NCBI GenBank assembly: GCA_016650295.1 | Contig: JAENWA010000096.1 | Location: 1 to 64,000 of the forward strand | Reading direction: 5' to 3' | Length of the DNA stretch: 64,000 bases | Origin: Desulfuromonadales bacterium | Lineage (GTDB): Bacteria > Desulfobacterota > Desulfuromonadia > Geobacterales > Pseudopelobacteraceae | Shown: piece by piece, positions 25,550 through 33,462 of the stretch | Layout of the letters: every line of letters begins with the position of its first letter | Numbering within the stretch: position 1 is the stretch's first letter | Translations under genes and position numbers: made by a program | Notes under the pieces: model-generated | What the model saw: the letters and a program-made list of their open reading frames with translations, nothing else | What the model was told of the DNA's origin: nothing | Database searches by the model: none

Positions 25550-26140
25550 ATGAAACGCATTATCACATCCATCGCTGCCGTCGTCGCCCTGTCCCTGCCT
25601 CTGGCAGCCTTTGCATCAACCTGGAGCATCGATCCCGAGCACTCCAATATCGGCTTCAAAGTCAGGCACCTGATGATATCCAACGTCAAGGGAACCTTTG
25701 ATAAAAATTCCGGCACCGTTGACATCAATGAAAAGGATATCACCAAGTCAAAGGTGGAGGTTACCATTGATACGGACTCGATCAACACCAACGTGAAAAA
25801 GCGTGATGAACATCTGCGCAGCGCTGATTTTTTTGATGTTGCCAAATTTCCGACCATGACCTTTGTCTCGAAAAAGGTTGCAAAGGCCGGCAAGGACAAG
25901 CTCAAGGTTACCGGAGACCTGTCACTGCACGGTGTGACCCGTCAGGTAGTCCTTGATGTGGAAGGTCCCTCGCTGGAGAGTAAAGACCCCATGGGCAAAA
26001 TCCGGCGCGGCGCCACGGCCACCACCAGGATCAATCGCAAGGATTTTGGCCTGGTCTGGAACAAGGCCCTTGAAACCGGCGGTGTAGCCGTGGGTGAAGA
26101 GGTGACCATCACCCTGGAAATCGAAATGATCAAGCAGTAA
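25550..26140 (+). CDS. YceI-family periplasmic lipid-binding protein
   Basis: The product is 196 aa, start after 'aaaaggagaattatc'. The signal peptide ('IITSIAAVVALSLPLAAFA') is followed by the lipocalin-like YceI domain: 'WSIDPEHSNIGFKVRHLMISNVKGTFDKNSGTVDINEKD', 'VTIDTDSINTNVKKRDEHLRSADFFDVAKFPTMTFVSKK', 'LSLHGVTRQVVLDVEG' and 'DFGLVWN'. These proteins bind isoprenoid or quinone-like lipids in the periplasm. Regulation by the upstream MarR protein is likely. Confidence 0.92.
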   Translation: MKRIITSIAAVVALSLPLAAFASTWSIDPEHSNIGFKVRHLMISNVKGTFDKNSGTVDINEKDITKSKVEVTIDTDSINTNVKKRDEHLRSADFFDVAKFPTMTFVSKKVAKAGKDKLKVTGDLSLHGVTRQVVLDVEGPSLESKDPMGKIRRGATATTRINRKDFGLVWNKALETGGVAVGEEVTITLEIEMIKQ

Positions 26141-26288
26141 CGGAAACCGGCATCTTCAAGGCCGGGCTGGCAGTCCCCTGCCCTCCCGGCCTTTTTCATG
26201 ATTTCGTGAGTGGTGCAGGGTGATCAGTAGTCAACATATCGAACCAGTCGATTGACCGTTCTGCCTTGAACAGTTTCCGCGCTTCGGC

Positions 26289-27116
26289 TCAGCGGAATAG
26301 ACCGAACAAGTCCTTGAAAAATCTCTTGGCCTTCCCCGTAAACCTCTGATCCACCTTTTTCTGCATACCACTGATATTGGGCGACTCCGACATTGCCTGT
26401 CGGTACTCTCCCTCAGTCAGCACCCCTTTCTGCCGCAGAAGCCGCAGTACCATATCGGAGCGTTTCAGCACCCGGTCCAGGTGCCGGTACGGGTTGTAGA
26501 CCTTCTGCGGCCCGGGGAGCATGGCGGCCAGGAAGGCGCATTCGCGGGGTGTCAGAGAGCTGGCCGGCTTGTCGAAATAGTAGCGGGCTCCATGACCAAT
26601 TCCGTAGACCATCGGCCCCAACTCGACAATATTGAGATAGAGTTCGAGGATACGCCCTTTGGTCAGGACCTGTTCCATGCGCTTGGCCAGGTAGAGTTCC
26701 TCGATCTTGCGGGTGATGCTCTTTTCCCGGGTGAGGAACAGGTTCTTGGCCGTCTGCTGGGTGATGGTCGAGGCGCCGCGCGCCAGGCGCTTCTTCTGCA
26801 GGTCGTACTTGAGGGCATCCTTGATCGCCCGTACATCGATCCCCTCGTGACGGTAGAAGTTGGCGTCTTCGGCCACGATGACCGCCCACTCCATCTCGGA
26901 CGGGATACTCTCCGACGGCGTCCACCAGGGACTCCGCGGGCCGACGACTATGGCGTGCATATGCCCCTGCCAGTCCGCCACCTGGACCGTCAGGTTGGTT
27001 GTGCTGTCAGCCAGTGCTGTCACTGATGGCAGACGGTAGAGCGCCATGCCGATATAGACAACATAAAGAACAACACCGCCGAGGCAGATCCCCGTCAGCC
27101 ATTTGAGTACCTTCAT
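26289..27116 (-). CDS. mtgA: Monofunctional biosynthetic peptidoglycan transglycosylase
   Basis: The product is 275 aa with one N-terminal membrane anchor ('LTGICLGGVVLYVVYIGMALY') and a GT51 domain in the periplasm. Catalytic motifs are present: 'VAEDANFYRHEGIDVRAI' (catalytic Glu), 'GASTITQQTAKNLFL', 'RKIEELYLAKRMEQVLTKGRILELYLNIVELG' and 'GARYYF'. It polymerises lipid II into glycan strands without a transpeptidase domain. It is a single gene, with nothing else of the cell-wall pathway alongside. Confidence 0.93.
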   Translation of the reverse strand: MKVLKWLTGICLGGVVLYVVYIGMALYRLPSVTALADSTTNLTVQVADWQGHMHAIVVGPRSPWWTPSESIPSEMEWAVIVAEDANFYRHEGIDVRAIKDALKYDLQKKRLARGASTITQQTAKNLFLTREKSITRKIEELYLAKRMEQVLTKGRILELYLNIVELGPMVYGIGHGARYYFDKPASSLTPRECAFLAAMLPGPQKVYNPYRHLDRVLKRSDMVLRLLRQKGVLTEGEYRQAMSESPNISGMQKKVDQRFTGKAKRFFKDLFGLFR

Positions 27117-27208
27117 AAAAACCTCGCAGGGGTGGTTCTAGCTGCCACAGGATAGCAGATCATGAGTCTGAAGGTAAGTTAAGTAATCAAGCGCTGGAGA
27201 TGGCGGGC

Positions 27209-27246
27209 AAAAAAAAAGGCCACATCCGAAGATGCAGCCTTTTTAA
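27209..27246 (-). terminator. Rho-independent terminator of the Lys-rich small protein gene
   Basis: Read on the minus strand, GGCTGCATC-ttcg-GATGTGGCC forms a strong stem followed by a run of nine Ts, about 17 bp after the stop at 27263. Confidence 0.85.
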
Positions 27247-27262
27247 AATATTGAAAGAAGAA

Positions 27263-27523
27263 TTACTTCTTAGCAGGAGCAGGAGTAGTAGTAGTTGTAG
27301 TAGTTGTTTCAGCAGCAGGAGCAGCTTCTTTTTTCACTTTCTTTGCTTTTTTGGATTTCTTGACTTTCTTCACTTCTTTTTTCTCGACTTTAACTTCGCC
27401 AGCAGGGCTGGTTGTGGTTGTTTCGGACTTGACGTCAGTTTTTGTGGTTTCTGCTGCGCAAACAAGACCAGCGAAGGACAGAGCAACAATAGCAGCTACG
27501 AGTGTGGAAAGAACTTTTTTCAT
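27263..27523 (-). CDS. Small exported Lys/Thr-rich protein
   Basis: The start at 27523 has 'ttggaggtattaccc' upstream; the track start is five codons earlier. The 86-aa product has a signal peptide ('KVLSTLVAAIVALSFAGLVCAAE'), a strongly basic middle ('VKVEKKEVKKVKKSKKAKKVKKEA') and a 'TTTTTTTTPAPAKK' tail. It is low-complexity and probably periplasmic, able to bind nucleic acid or acidic surfaces by charge; that is inference. A sigma-54-like promoter sits 44-61 bp upstream, as for other small exported genes in this window. Confidence 0.78.
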   Translation of the reverse strand: MKKVLSTLVAAIVALSFAGLVCAAETTKTDVKSETTTTSPAGEVKVEKKEVKKVKKSKKAKKVKKEAAPAAETTTTTTTTPAPAKK

Positions 27524-27566
27524 GGGTAATACCTCCAAATTAATTTAGCGAATCTGTGTTTATATA

Positions 27567-27584
27567 TAGCACATGCTGTGCCAA
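27567..27584 (-). promoter_or_regulatory. Candidate sigma-54 promoter for the Lys-rich small protein
   Basis: On the minus strand the sequence TTGGCACAGCATGTGCT keeps GG-N10-GC and all of the -24 element, with one mismatch to the usual -12 TTGCT. It lies about 44 bp upstream of the start codon, correct for a sigma-54 promoter. Confidence 0.65.
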
Positions 27585-27670
27585 GTATTTGATATGTGCA
27601 ACATACTGTAAATGCTGGATAAATAGAATATGACCCACTATATTTTTTAATGTACTCGACCTGATATACT

Positions 27671-27698
27671 CTACATGTACCCCATATGGGGCATAAAC
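27671..27698 (-). promoter_or_regulatory. Possible upstream activator site for the 27567 promoter
   Basis: A CCCCATATGGGG palindrome with flanking 'tacatgta' lies about 101 bp from the -24 GG. It shares CATATGG..GTA.ATGT with the element at 32575, more weakly than the other copies do. Confidence 0.35.
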
Positions 27699-27792
27699 AG
27701 ATATAATGCTGAATTTTTGTAACGTTTTACTGCTGTATGCCGTCTTGTAGTATCACTTGCATTTAATAATCGTTTTGAATAGGTTGCTGACT

Positions 27793-28146
27793 ATGCTGAT
27801 TGCCCTCAAAAAGATGAATCCGCTCACACGCTGCTACCTCAACACTTCCATCATTCTGCTGTCGGGATGGAGCGGTTCGATCATCATGTACCTGACTGCA
27901 GAGGAGATTGCAGAAAATCCCTTTGCGGAGTTCGAAAATTCCAAGAGATTTGCCAACAGTGTTGAACGTATGGGAGGGAAGTCGGCATTGCTTGCCAATG
28001 AGTTGGCAAAATGGTTCAATGGAGTGTGGCAAGGTGAATCACTCGCATATACAACAGCTTTTATTACTTTTATCATTGCAGTGATATATTATTTTATTGC
28101 ATCCGATCATTCAGTCCTGCAGAAAACCCCTCAAAATCCAGCGTAG
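27793..28146 (+). CDS. Small membrane protein of unknown function
   Basis: The start at 27793 is preferred; the track ORF begins at a non-ATG codon 12 residues earlier, and an ATG at 27814 is another option. The 117-aa product has two hydrophobic segments ('CYLNTSIILLSGWSGSIIMYL' and 'YTTAFITFIIAVIYYFIA') around a soluble loop of about 50 residues ('AEEIAENPFAEFENSKRFANSVERMGGK'). No family is recognised. It stands alone between divergent and convergent neighbours. Confidence 0.55.
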   Translation: MLIALKKMNPLTRCYLNTSIILLSGWSGSIIMYLTAEEIAENPFAEFENSKRFANSVERMGGKSALLANELAKWFNGVWQGESLAYTTAFITFIIAVIYYFIASDHSVLQKTPQNPA

Positions 28147-28178
28147 AAGCTGGTCACGTCCATATCAACTATTCACAG

Positions 28179-30155
28179 TTACCAGATATACTCCCCGGCT
28201 ATCTCCCGTTTGTCCTTGCCGGCCAGGATATGCAGTATCCTGACCTGCTTCAGCTTGTGGGGGGACAATGATCCCAGCGGAATATAGACTATATTGCGTT
28301 CGAGCCGGGCGGCTATCTGTTTGAAGATGCTGCGAGGAGGCTTAGCCGCCACGTAGACCACGTACTTCTCGATAGAATAGTCCAGTGCGGCCATCAGCAG
28401 AACTTCCGCCCAGGTTGACGCCATGAAGTAATCAGGGTCCTGCCAGACATCCAGCATACGCCGGGGCGGGTATGAAAGCAGAAAACCGCCGTATTCGCAC
28501 CGGCAGATGCCGGGTCCCACAATGTTCTCCGCCGGATCGGTGGCGTAAAAGGCCATGTCGGACTCCTGATCGTGCTCCCCCATCCAGGTCATGCGGCAGG
28601 GGTAGCGATCCTTGCGGCGATCCTCATCGAATATCACCACCAGGCACCCTACCCCGCCCTTGGCCCGCTGCTGTTCCCGGACGTAGATCGCCCCTTCGTG
28701 GATATTGCGCAGGGTTTCCCGCATATCGATACCGTCCAGCAGCGAAGTGCTGAACTTCTCGCTGCGGCTCAGCTCCTCGGAGAGCTGCATACACCCCTTG
28801 CGCTTGAGAAAGCGGCCATAGTTTTCAATGGCAATGTCCTCCTGCGAGTAGGAGCAGACGGAGGGATCATCGAAACCCTCCAGCCATTCTCCGGAACGCT
28901 TTTCCCGTTTGCGCTTGAGCAGTCCCATGCGCGAGAGCCCCTTGGTCCGCTTCTGGCGCGGGCGGAATCGGATCAGGCGGCTGTTGCCCCAGATTTCCTC
29001 AGGTGAGAGAGTGATGGTGGCCAAGTCGCTGCTTTCCGTCTGCCAGGGGTAGCAGGTGGCCAGACGGCAGAAGGCGTAGGCGAAATTGTCATCGATACAG
29101 CCCCGGGCCGCCGCCAGAAGCTGGAAGAGGTCCGGCAGCAGCTGACTACTCTGCAGGGCGTAATTGCGGGAGAAGCGGAAAAAGGCCCGTTTCTGCCAGA
29201 TATGCAAGGTTTCACCGGTCTCCTGGCGATAGTGCCGGGCCGTTTCGCAGAACAGGCGGTAGATGATGCGTTGGCGGTCGGGAAAGACGCCTTCCCGCCC
29301 CAGATGGCGGGCAGTCCGACGGATGGCGTTATCCAGAAGTCTGTCTTCCGAAAGCTCCTGCCGGCCGCCCCGGATCAGCTCCAGGGCATGGAAGCGCTTG
29401 CGCAGACCGCTGCCGCTCTCTTCAGGTTCTTCGGGCAGCGAGCCGCGCCGGTATTCGTAGACCGCCGACAGGAAAGGGAACCCGGCCAGGATTTCGCGGC
29501 AGGAATCAGGGTGCAGATTGGATACGGTAATGCCGTCCCGCCGGAGCCGCTCCAGAGGAGAAGCCTGGGGAGTATCGAAGAGGCGTTTGACACGTTCCAG
29601 ATGGGCCATGCCGCAGACGTACAGGATCCGTCGGTATGTCTGCCCCAGCTGCTGCAGACGGTAGGTCATTCCCTGCTCGCGGCGCTGATCCTCGCGGCCG
29701 GGGAGCTCTTCTGCCGCAGAGTTCCGGTATTCGCGGTAATAGGCCTCCAGGCCAATGCGGCAGATACTGTAGGAGTCCGGCAGCGGCTCATGCTGGCGGG
29801 GGTAGTGATCCGTATCCACGTCCACAAAATGCAGCGGCAGATCCAGCTCCAGCGCCCGTCGGGCCGCCTCCACCAGGGGATCGGCCGGCTCCACCAGCAG
29901 ATAGACCGTCTCGGTGTGGCCCGGTCCGGGTCCATTTTTCAGCTCGGCCTGATAGCTGATGACCGAGATCTGCGGCAAGCGGCGCACACCCCTCAGAAAA
30001 GCTGCTTCCAGGGTGGGGGGCAGTTCTATGGCCACGGCATCCGGCCGGAGCCGGTCAAAGGCCATGCGCACCAGGTGGGCGAATTCCAGGCGGTAATGAA
30101 GTACCGGCAGGGCATGGATCGGGCCGAACTGTTCCAGGTAGAGGCGTTGCGGCAT
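28179..30155 (-). CDS. 658-aa protein with TraB/TIKI-like N-terminal motifs, partner of MoxR-type ATPase
   Basis: The product has no signal peptide or membrane span. The N-terminal 220 residues resemble the EreA/ChaN/TraB/TIKI superfamily: a GxxH near the start ('EQFGPIHALP'), 'RPDAVAIELPPTLEAAF', and a second GxxH in 'ILYVCGMAHLERVKRLF'. These would be metal-binding positions. The remaining 430 or so residues are unassigned, containing an all-helical middle ('YALQSSQLLPDLFQLLAAARGCIDDNFAYAFCRLATCYPW') and a C-terminal region with 'GCLVVIFDEDRRKD' and 'STWAEVLLMAALDYSIEKYVVYVAAKPP'. It begins three bases after the MoxR-type gene, so the two surely work together. The enzymatic role is unknown; the motif reading is by eye. 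Confidence 0.75.
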   Translation of the reverse strand: MPQRLYLEQFGPIHALPVLHYRLEFAHLVRMAFDRLRPDAVAIELPPTLEAAFLRGVRRLPQISVISYQAELKNGPGPGHTETVYLLVEPADPLVEAARRALELDLPLHFVDVDTDHYPRQHEPLPDSYSICRIGLEAYYREYRNSAAEELPGREDQRREQGMTYRLQQLGQTYRRILYVCGMAHLERVKRLFDTPQASPLERLRRDGITVSNLHPDSCREILAGFPFLSAVYEYRRGSLPEEPEESGSGLRKRFHALELIRGGRQELSEDRLLDNAIRRTARHLGREGVFPDRQRIIYRLFCETARHYRQETGETLHIWQKRAFFRFSRNYALQSSQLLPDLFQLLAAARGCIDDNFAYAFCRLATCYPWQTESSDLATITLSPEEIWGNSRLIRFRPRQKRTKGLSRMGLLKRKREKRSGEWLEGFDDPSVCSYSQEDIAIENYGRFLKRKGCMQLSEELSRSEKFSTSLLDGIDMRETLRNIHEGAIYVREQQRAKGGVGCLVVIFDEDRRKDRYPCRMTWMGEHDQESDMAFYATDPAENIVGPGICRCEYGGFLLSYPPRRMLDVWQDPDYFMASTWAEVLLMAALDYSIEKYVVYVAAKPPRSIFKQIAARLERNIVYIPLGSLSPHKLKQVRILHILAGKDKREIAGEYIW

Positions 30156-30158
30156 GGT

Positions 30159-30977
30159 TCAGTCCAGATAGGGGAGCGCTTCATTGCCGAGGATGCGGGT
30201 TACGGACAGCCTGATCAGCTCCATGGGGGGCGTGCCGCCGGCAGCGGACATCTTGAGGGCATAGCGGGCGATGTTGATGCCGTCCCTGACAGAATACAGT
30301 TCATCTGCGGCATGGGCGCGCTGCAGAAAGGTCACCACATATTTCAGGATGGCGCTGTCGGCAAAGGGCAGGTTCTCCTTGAGGATGGTCAGCTCCTCGT
30401 CGGCTTCGGGGAAGTCGATATAGATCTGGGGCTGCAGACGTGAGTGAATATATTCCGGGATCTCGAAGGTCGAGGAGTCTTCGTTCATGGTGACCACAAT
30501 CCGGAAATCCCGCTGGGCCGGTATCCGCAGGCCGGTAACGATCGATTCCACGTAGCGCCGGTCATCAAGCAGCGGCGCCAGTGATGCCCAGGCCTTCTCG
30601 CTCATGCGGTTGCCTTCGTCCAGGATCAGAACCCCGCCGGTGAGCATGGCCGACACCAGCGATGATGCGGCATACAGGATTTTTGCATCGGGACCGATCA
30701 CCGGGGTGACAATCAGGTCCTCGGGACGGGTGTCCATGGTGGCCTGGAACAGGTAGACCGGCCGCCCCAGCCGTTTGGCCGCGGCATAGGCCAGGGTGGT
30801 CTTGCCGACCCCCGGCTTGCCCACCAGGCGGGGATTGAAGGGGATATCCCGCTCATCAATTACCATCCAGGCCGCCAGCAACTGCAGCAGCAGTTCATCC
30901 TGGCCGACCCACTGCAGGTTGAGTTCCACGGGCCTGGCAAGTGTCATAGTAATGCCGTCAAGTGTTACCTGATTCAT
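30159..30977 (-). CDS. MoxR-type AAA+ ATPase (AAA_5)
   Basis: The product is 272 aa with Walker A 'GKPGVGKTTLAYAAA', Walker B 'GGVLILDEGNRMSE', sensor-1 'RIVVTMNED' and an arginine-finger region 'IPEYIHSRLQPQIYIDFP'. MoxR ATPases act as chaperone-like remodellers, usually with a VWA-domain partner; here no VWA gene is present and the partner is the 658-aa TraB/TIKI-like protein directly downstream. The ATG at 30977 lacks a strong RBS. The pair forms a two-gene operon. Confidence 0.88.
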   Translation of the reverse strand: MNQVTLDGITMTLARPVELNLQWVGQDELLLQLLAAWMVIDERDIPFNPRLVGKPGVGKTTLAYAAAKRLGRPVYLFQATMDTRPEDLIVTPVIGPDAKILYAASSLVSAMLTGGVLILDEGNRMSEKAWASLAPLLDDRRYVESIVTGLRIPAQRDFRIVVTMNEDSSTFEIPEYIHSRLQPQIYIDFPEADEELTILKENLPFADSAILKYVVTFLQRAHAADELYSVRDGINIARYALKMSAAGGTPPMELIRLSVTRILGNEALPYLD

Positions 30978-31120
30978 ATCCGTGACTCCATCCGTTCAGT
31001 ACGTACAACAATTCACTTGGAACTGTTCCGTTGCAAACTGAGTGATTTCAGCCCGGCTGTCAAGCAGAAGTAAGGTCAAGTCTGCTTTGGAAGCGCATAC
31101 CTCTCCGTACAGGAAAATAG

Positions 31121-31810
31121 CTATGAAGGGCTACTGGGGGAAACGGATCGCAAAACAGAAGACTTGAAGCGCTTTGAATTCAACCTCCGGTTTAATCCCG
31201 GAATCATATAGAACAGCATTCCAAGCAGGGGCAGGAAAATTACCAGCAGCAGCCAGACGGCTTTATTTGAAGGTGTATTGAAATCGCTTCTGACTATATC
31301 CACAATAGTCACTATCCAGACAACAAACAGGGCAAGCCCCAGCACTATCCATATGACTACAAATTTAGCCAGCGATTTCATGGTGCTGTCAAAATTCCTG
31401 TCGTCTATCTGCTGCTGTTGCTTTGTCTCCGCGGCCTGTCGCTGTTGTTCCAGACTGGCCTGGTGATCTGCACTCTTTTGTTCCTGATTGGCCCGGAGAT
31501 CGGTAACCTGTTTCTCCTGATTGGCCTGGTGATCGGTAACCTGTTTCTCCTGATTGGCCTGGTGATCGGCAACCTGTTTCTCCTGATTGGCAGCCAGCAG
31601 AGCCTGCTGATTCTTTCCGACCCTGAGGTGTGTAACCGAAGTCTCGGGCTGCAGTTCGGTTTCTGCAACAGGCTTTTCACGATTCTTTTCAGGCATGGAG
31701 GAAGGATTATCCGAAAAGTTCACCCCGTTTGCATCCTCCCACCTGTATACTTCTGCAGATGCAAGGGAGCTAAGAAACACCAGCATGAATAGAATGACAG
31801 CAGTTTTCAA
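31121..31810 (-). CDS. Exported DUF4124-type protein with Gln-rich repeats and C-terminal PLDc_N-like membrane hairpin
   Basis: The product is 229 aa. A signal peptide ('AVILFMLVFLSSLASA') is followed by a short DUF4124 module ('EVYRWEDANGVNFSDNPSSMPEKNREK'), then about five 10-residue repeats ('NQEKQVTDHQA' type) making a charged coil, then two membrane segments ('FVVIWIVLGLALFVVWIVTIVDIV' and 'AVWLLLVIFLPLLGMLFYMIPG') like PLDc_N. The 30-bp DNA repeats are almost identical, so the copy number may vary between strains. The function is unknown. Confidence 0.78.
   Translation of the reverse strand: MKTAVILFMLVFLSSLASAEVYRWEDANGVNFSDNPSSMPEKNREKPVAETELQPETSVTHLRVGKNQQALLAANQEKQVADHQANQEKQVTDHQANQEKQVTDLRANQEQKSADHQASLEQQRQAAETKQQQQIDDRNFDSTMKSLAKFVVIWIVLGLALFVVWIVTIVDIVRSDFNTPSNKAVWLLLVIFLPLLGMLFYMIPGLNRRLNSKRFKSSVLRSVSPSSPS
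31478..31600. repeat. In-gene 30-bp tandem repeats
   Basis: Units containing 'ctgattggcctggtgatcgg' repeat in frame about four times with few changes, encoding the NQEKQVTDHQA repeats of the DUF4124-type protein. The outer units are diverged. Confidence 0.75.
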
Positions 31811-31840
31811 TTCGTAACCTTTCCATGATTAACAGAAACA

Positions 31841-31876
31841 ACACAAGGCCTTACGTAAATACGCAAGGCCTTGTGT
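31841..31876. terminator. Perfect 12-bp stem hairpin between two small-protein genes
   Basis: ACACAAGGCCTT and AAGGCCTTGTGT face each other across a 12-nt loop, just after the stop of the small repeat protein (31905, minus strand) and before the next gene on that strand. On the minus strand it is followed by a moderately T-rich 'TGTTTCTGTT'. Confidence 0.6.
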
Positions 31877-31904
31877 CCGGAAAAAGAAAATTAATCAAAT
31901 CCGG

Positions 31905-32192
31905 CTATTTTTCCTTGAAGGCCTCGCCGGTTTCATGCCCGGACTCTTTGAAGGCCTTGCCGGTCGCTTTACCCGATTTCTTGAAAGCCTTGCCGGTGGC
32001 CTTGCTCGATTTCTTGATAGCCTTGCCGGTGGCTTTGCCCATTTTTTTGACACCTTGTCCGACCTCTTTGCCGCCTTCCTTAATGCTGTTGTCGCCAGTA
32101 TTAATGCTTTCGTCGGCATAGGCGAATGAACCCGCCAGCGACAGCGACAGTAAGACCATAATCGTTCTTGTAAAAATTCTTGTTAACTTCAT
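31905..32192 (-). CDS. Small exported Lys-rich repeat protein
   Basis: The product is 95 aa with signal peptide 'TIMVLLSLSLAGSFAYA'. The mature part is built of 11-residue repeats of the form 'KATGKAFKKSG' (about five, the last two with Glu), giving a basic, helical, hydrophilic protein. The 33-bp DNA units are visibly repeated. It resembles small stress or desiccation-type repeat proteins only in general character. A sigma-54-like promoter and the shared upstream element lie ahead of it, divergent from the collagen-like lipoprotein. Confidence 0.78.
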   Translation of the reverse strand: MKLTRIFTRTIMVLLSLSLAGSFAYADESINTGDNSIKEGGKEVGQGVKKMGKATGKAIKKSSKATGKAFKKSGKATGKAFKESGHETGEAFKEK

Positions 32193-32235
32193 ACTACCTC
32201 CGTTTACTCTGTTGGTTATTTCATGAACTGTTAAT

Positions 32236-32253
32236 GTACAACAAACGTGCCAG
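32236..32253 (-). promoter_or_regulatory. Candidate sigma-54 promoter for the Lys-rich repeat protein
   Basis: Minus-strand CTGGCACGTTTGTTGTAC: a good -24 (TGGCAC), and a -12 of TTGTA instead of TTGCA (one mismatch, in the normally conserved GC). It lies about 44 bp before the start codon. Confidence 0.5.
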
Positions 32254-32350
32254 GAATATAATCAGAACCGAGTAGGGCTTACACTCTGATATTGTTGGAT
32301 TATATTGAGTAAAAGTTCAGGAAGTAATGAGGAATCCGTTACAGGCGGCC

Positions 32351-32382
32351 GCCGCATGTAACAAGACTGTCATATGTGGCGG
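32351..32382 (-). promoter_or_regulatory. Shared upstream element, copy C
   Basis: Read on the minus strand it contains CCGCCACATATGACAGT and then TGTTACAT. It matches copy A (32575) and copy B (41666) in the orientation pointing at its own gene. The CATATG is 120 bp from the -24 GG. Confidence 0.55.
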
Positions 32383-32574
32383 AAAGCGTTGGAGAAAATT
32401 GTTATTCGCGGATGCTGCCTGGTATATGCAATCGTAGTCTGTAGTGATGCAGGCCATACTGCAGGTTGTTATCGCCCGGCGTCTTACTTTTAAATCCGGC
32501 TATGACCATGGACGTAACCTCATCCGTCAATAAAGAAAAGGCCGGTATATCTTACAACTGGTTACCTCAGCGAG

Positions 32575-32614
32575 GTCCGTCACATATGGCAGTAATGTTA
32601 ACATAACAGATTCC
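32575..32614 (+). promoter_or_regulatory. Shared upstream element, copy A
   Basis: GTCCGTCACATATGGCAGT then TGTTAACATAACAGATTCC. It matches copy B at 41666-41706 over about 40 bp (including both ends, GTCCGTCA and ACAGATTCC). The CATATG lies 119 bp upstream of the -24 GG at 32707. It is probably the binding site of an enhancer-binding protein. Confidence 0.6.
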
Positions 32615-32704
32615 GATAACGGTTTTCCTTTCTTCCCCGTTCGCTCTTTTCACAATTTACCTGCATAATCAAACTGTTACGCTCTCAGTTTCAGCAGGTC
32701 TCCT

Positions 32705-32721
32705 TTGGCATGATAGTTGCG
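32705..32721 (+). promoter_or_regulatory. Candidate sigma-54 promoter of the collagen-like lipoprotein gene
   Basis: TTGGCATGATAGTTGCG: GG and GC separated by 10 bases, near-consensus at both -24 and -12. The predicted start of transcription is near 32732, about 60 bp before the ATG. Confidence 0.7.
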
Positions 32722-32792
32722 ATGTACAATACGTTTGGGCGGCTGCGCGCAATTCTGCGCTCAGTTATTGTTCGATATAAAGGAGAATCATC

Positions 32793-33005
32793 ATGAGATA
32801 TTTGATTGTAGTTGCAGCAGCACTGTCGGCGCTGGCTTTGGGCGCATGTAACAAACCTGAGACAGTTTCGCCTTCTACCCCTGTGGTAGTTGTTCCCGGA
32901 CCTCCCGGACCACAAGGTGCCACGGGCGCACCTGCTGAAAAAGGCGCAACCGGCGCAACCGGCGCAACTGGCGCTGAAGGCGCAAAGGGCGAGCAGGGCA
33001 AATAG
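32793..33005 (+). CDS. Small lipoprotein with collagen-like Gly-X-Y repeats
   Basis: The product is 70 aa, ATG after 'aaggagaatcatc'. A lipoprotein signal ('YLIVVAAALSALALGAC', lipobox LGAC) is followed by a Pro/Val linker and about eleven Gly-X-Y triplets, 'GPPGPQGATGAP' and 'GATGATGATGAEGAKGEQG', interrupted once by 'AEK'. It should be anchored to a membrane by the modified cysteine, with a short collagen-like stalk that could trimerise. The function is unknown. A good sigma-54 promoter and an upstream element precede it. Confidence 0.82.
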   Translation: MRYLIVVAAALSALALGACNKPETVSPSTPVVVVPGPPGPQGATGAPAEKGATGATGATGAEGAKGEQGK

Positions 33006-33130
33006 GGTAGCGGCATGATCGTGGTTATCCCCTGCACCCGATTCGTAGCGCTGATCAGTTTTCATCGGGGGCTGGCCGGGCAGTCCGTGCGGCATCCGGA
33101 GTTATTCACCACATGGCTGGAATATAAAGA

Positions 33131-33166
33131 GTCGCCCCCGCTATTTATCGAATAGAAGGGGGCGTC
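33131..33166 (+). terminator. Hairpin downstream of the collagen-like lipoprotein
   Basis: GTCGCCCCC and GGGGGCGTC arms enclose an inner ctattt/aatag pairing. The stem is strong but not followed by a T-run. The rest of 33167-33462 shows no riboswitch (no cobalamin box seen) and no gene. Confidence 0.5.
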
Positions 33167-33462
33167 CCTCATTTCTGGCAGGGAAAATGATTAATAGGAA
33201 TTTATCGACTAAAGCTCGACACCGATTCCGACCAGACATCTCGCACCATATTGACCTGTTTTTTGACCTCTCCTTCAATCCCCGGAATTCTCCCTCGCCC
33301 GCTTCCACCTCGTAACGCCTTACAAAATCAACAAATTTTCACGGATAAAACCTGCATTTTGCTGCTGTTGTTGATTGCCGCTCATTCATCCTTGGCAATG
33401 CCGGCGTCTCTATACTATAGTCTTTGTGCAGACCGGATCGGGTGAGGTGTCGAGGGAATACC

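Noticed and set aside
33170-33462. Cobalamin riboswitch upstream of EutBC
   Set aside because: The enzyme uses adenosylcobalamin, but no B12-box-like sequence was found.
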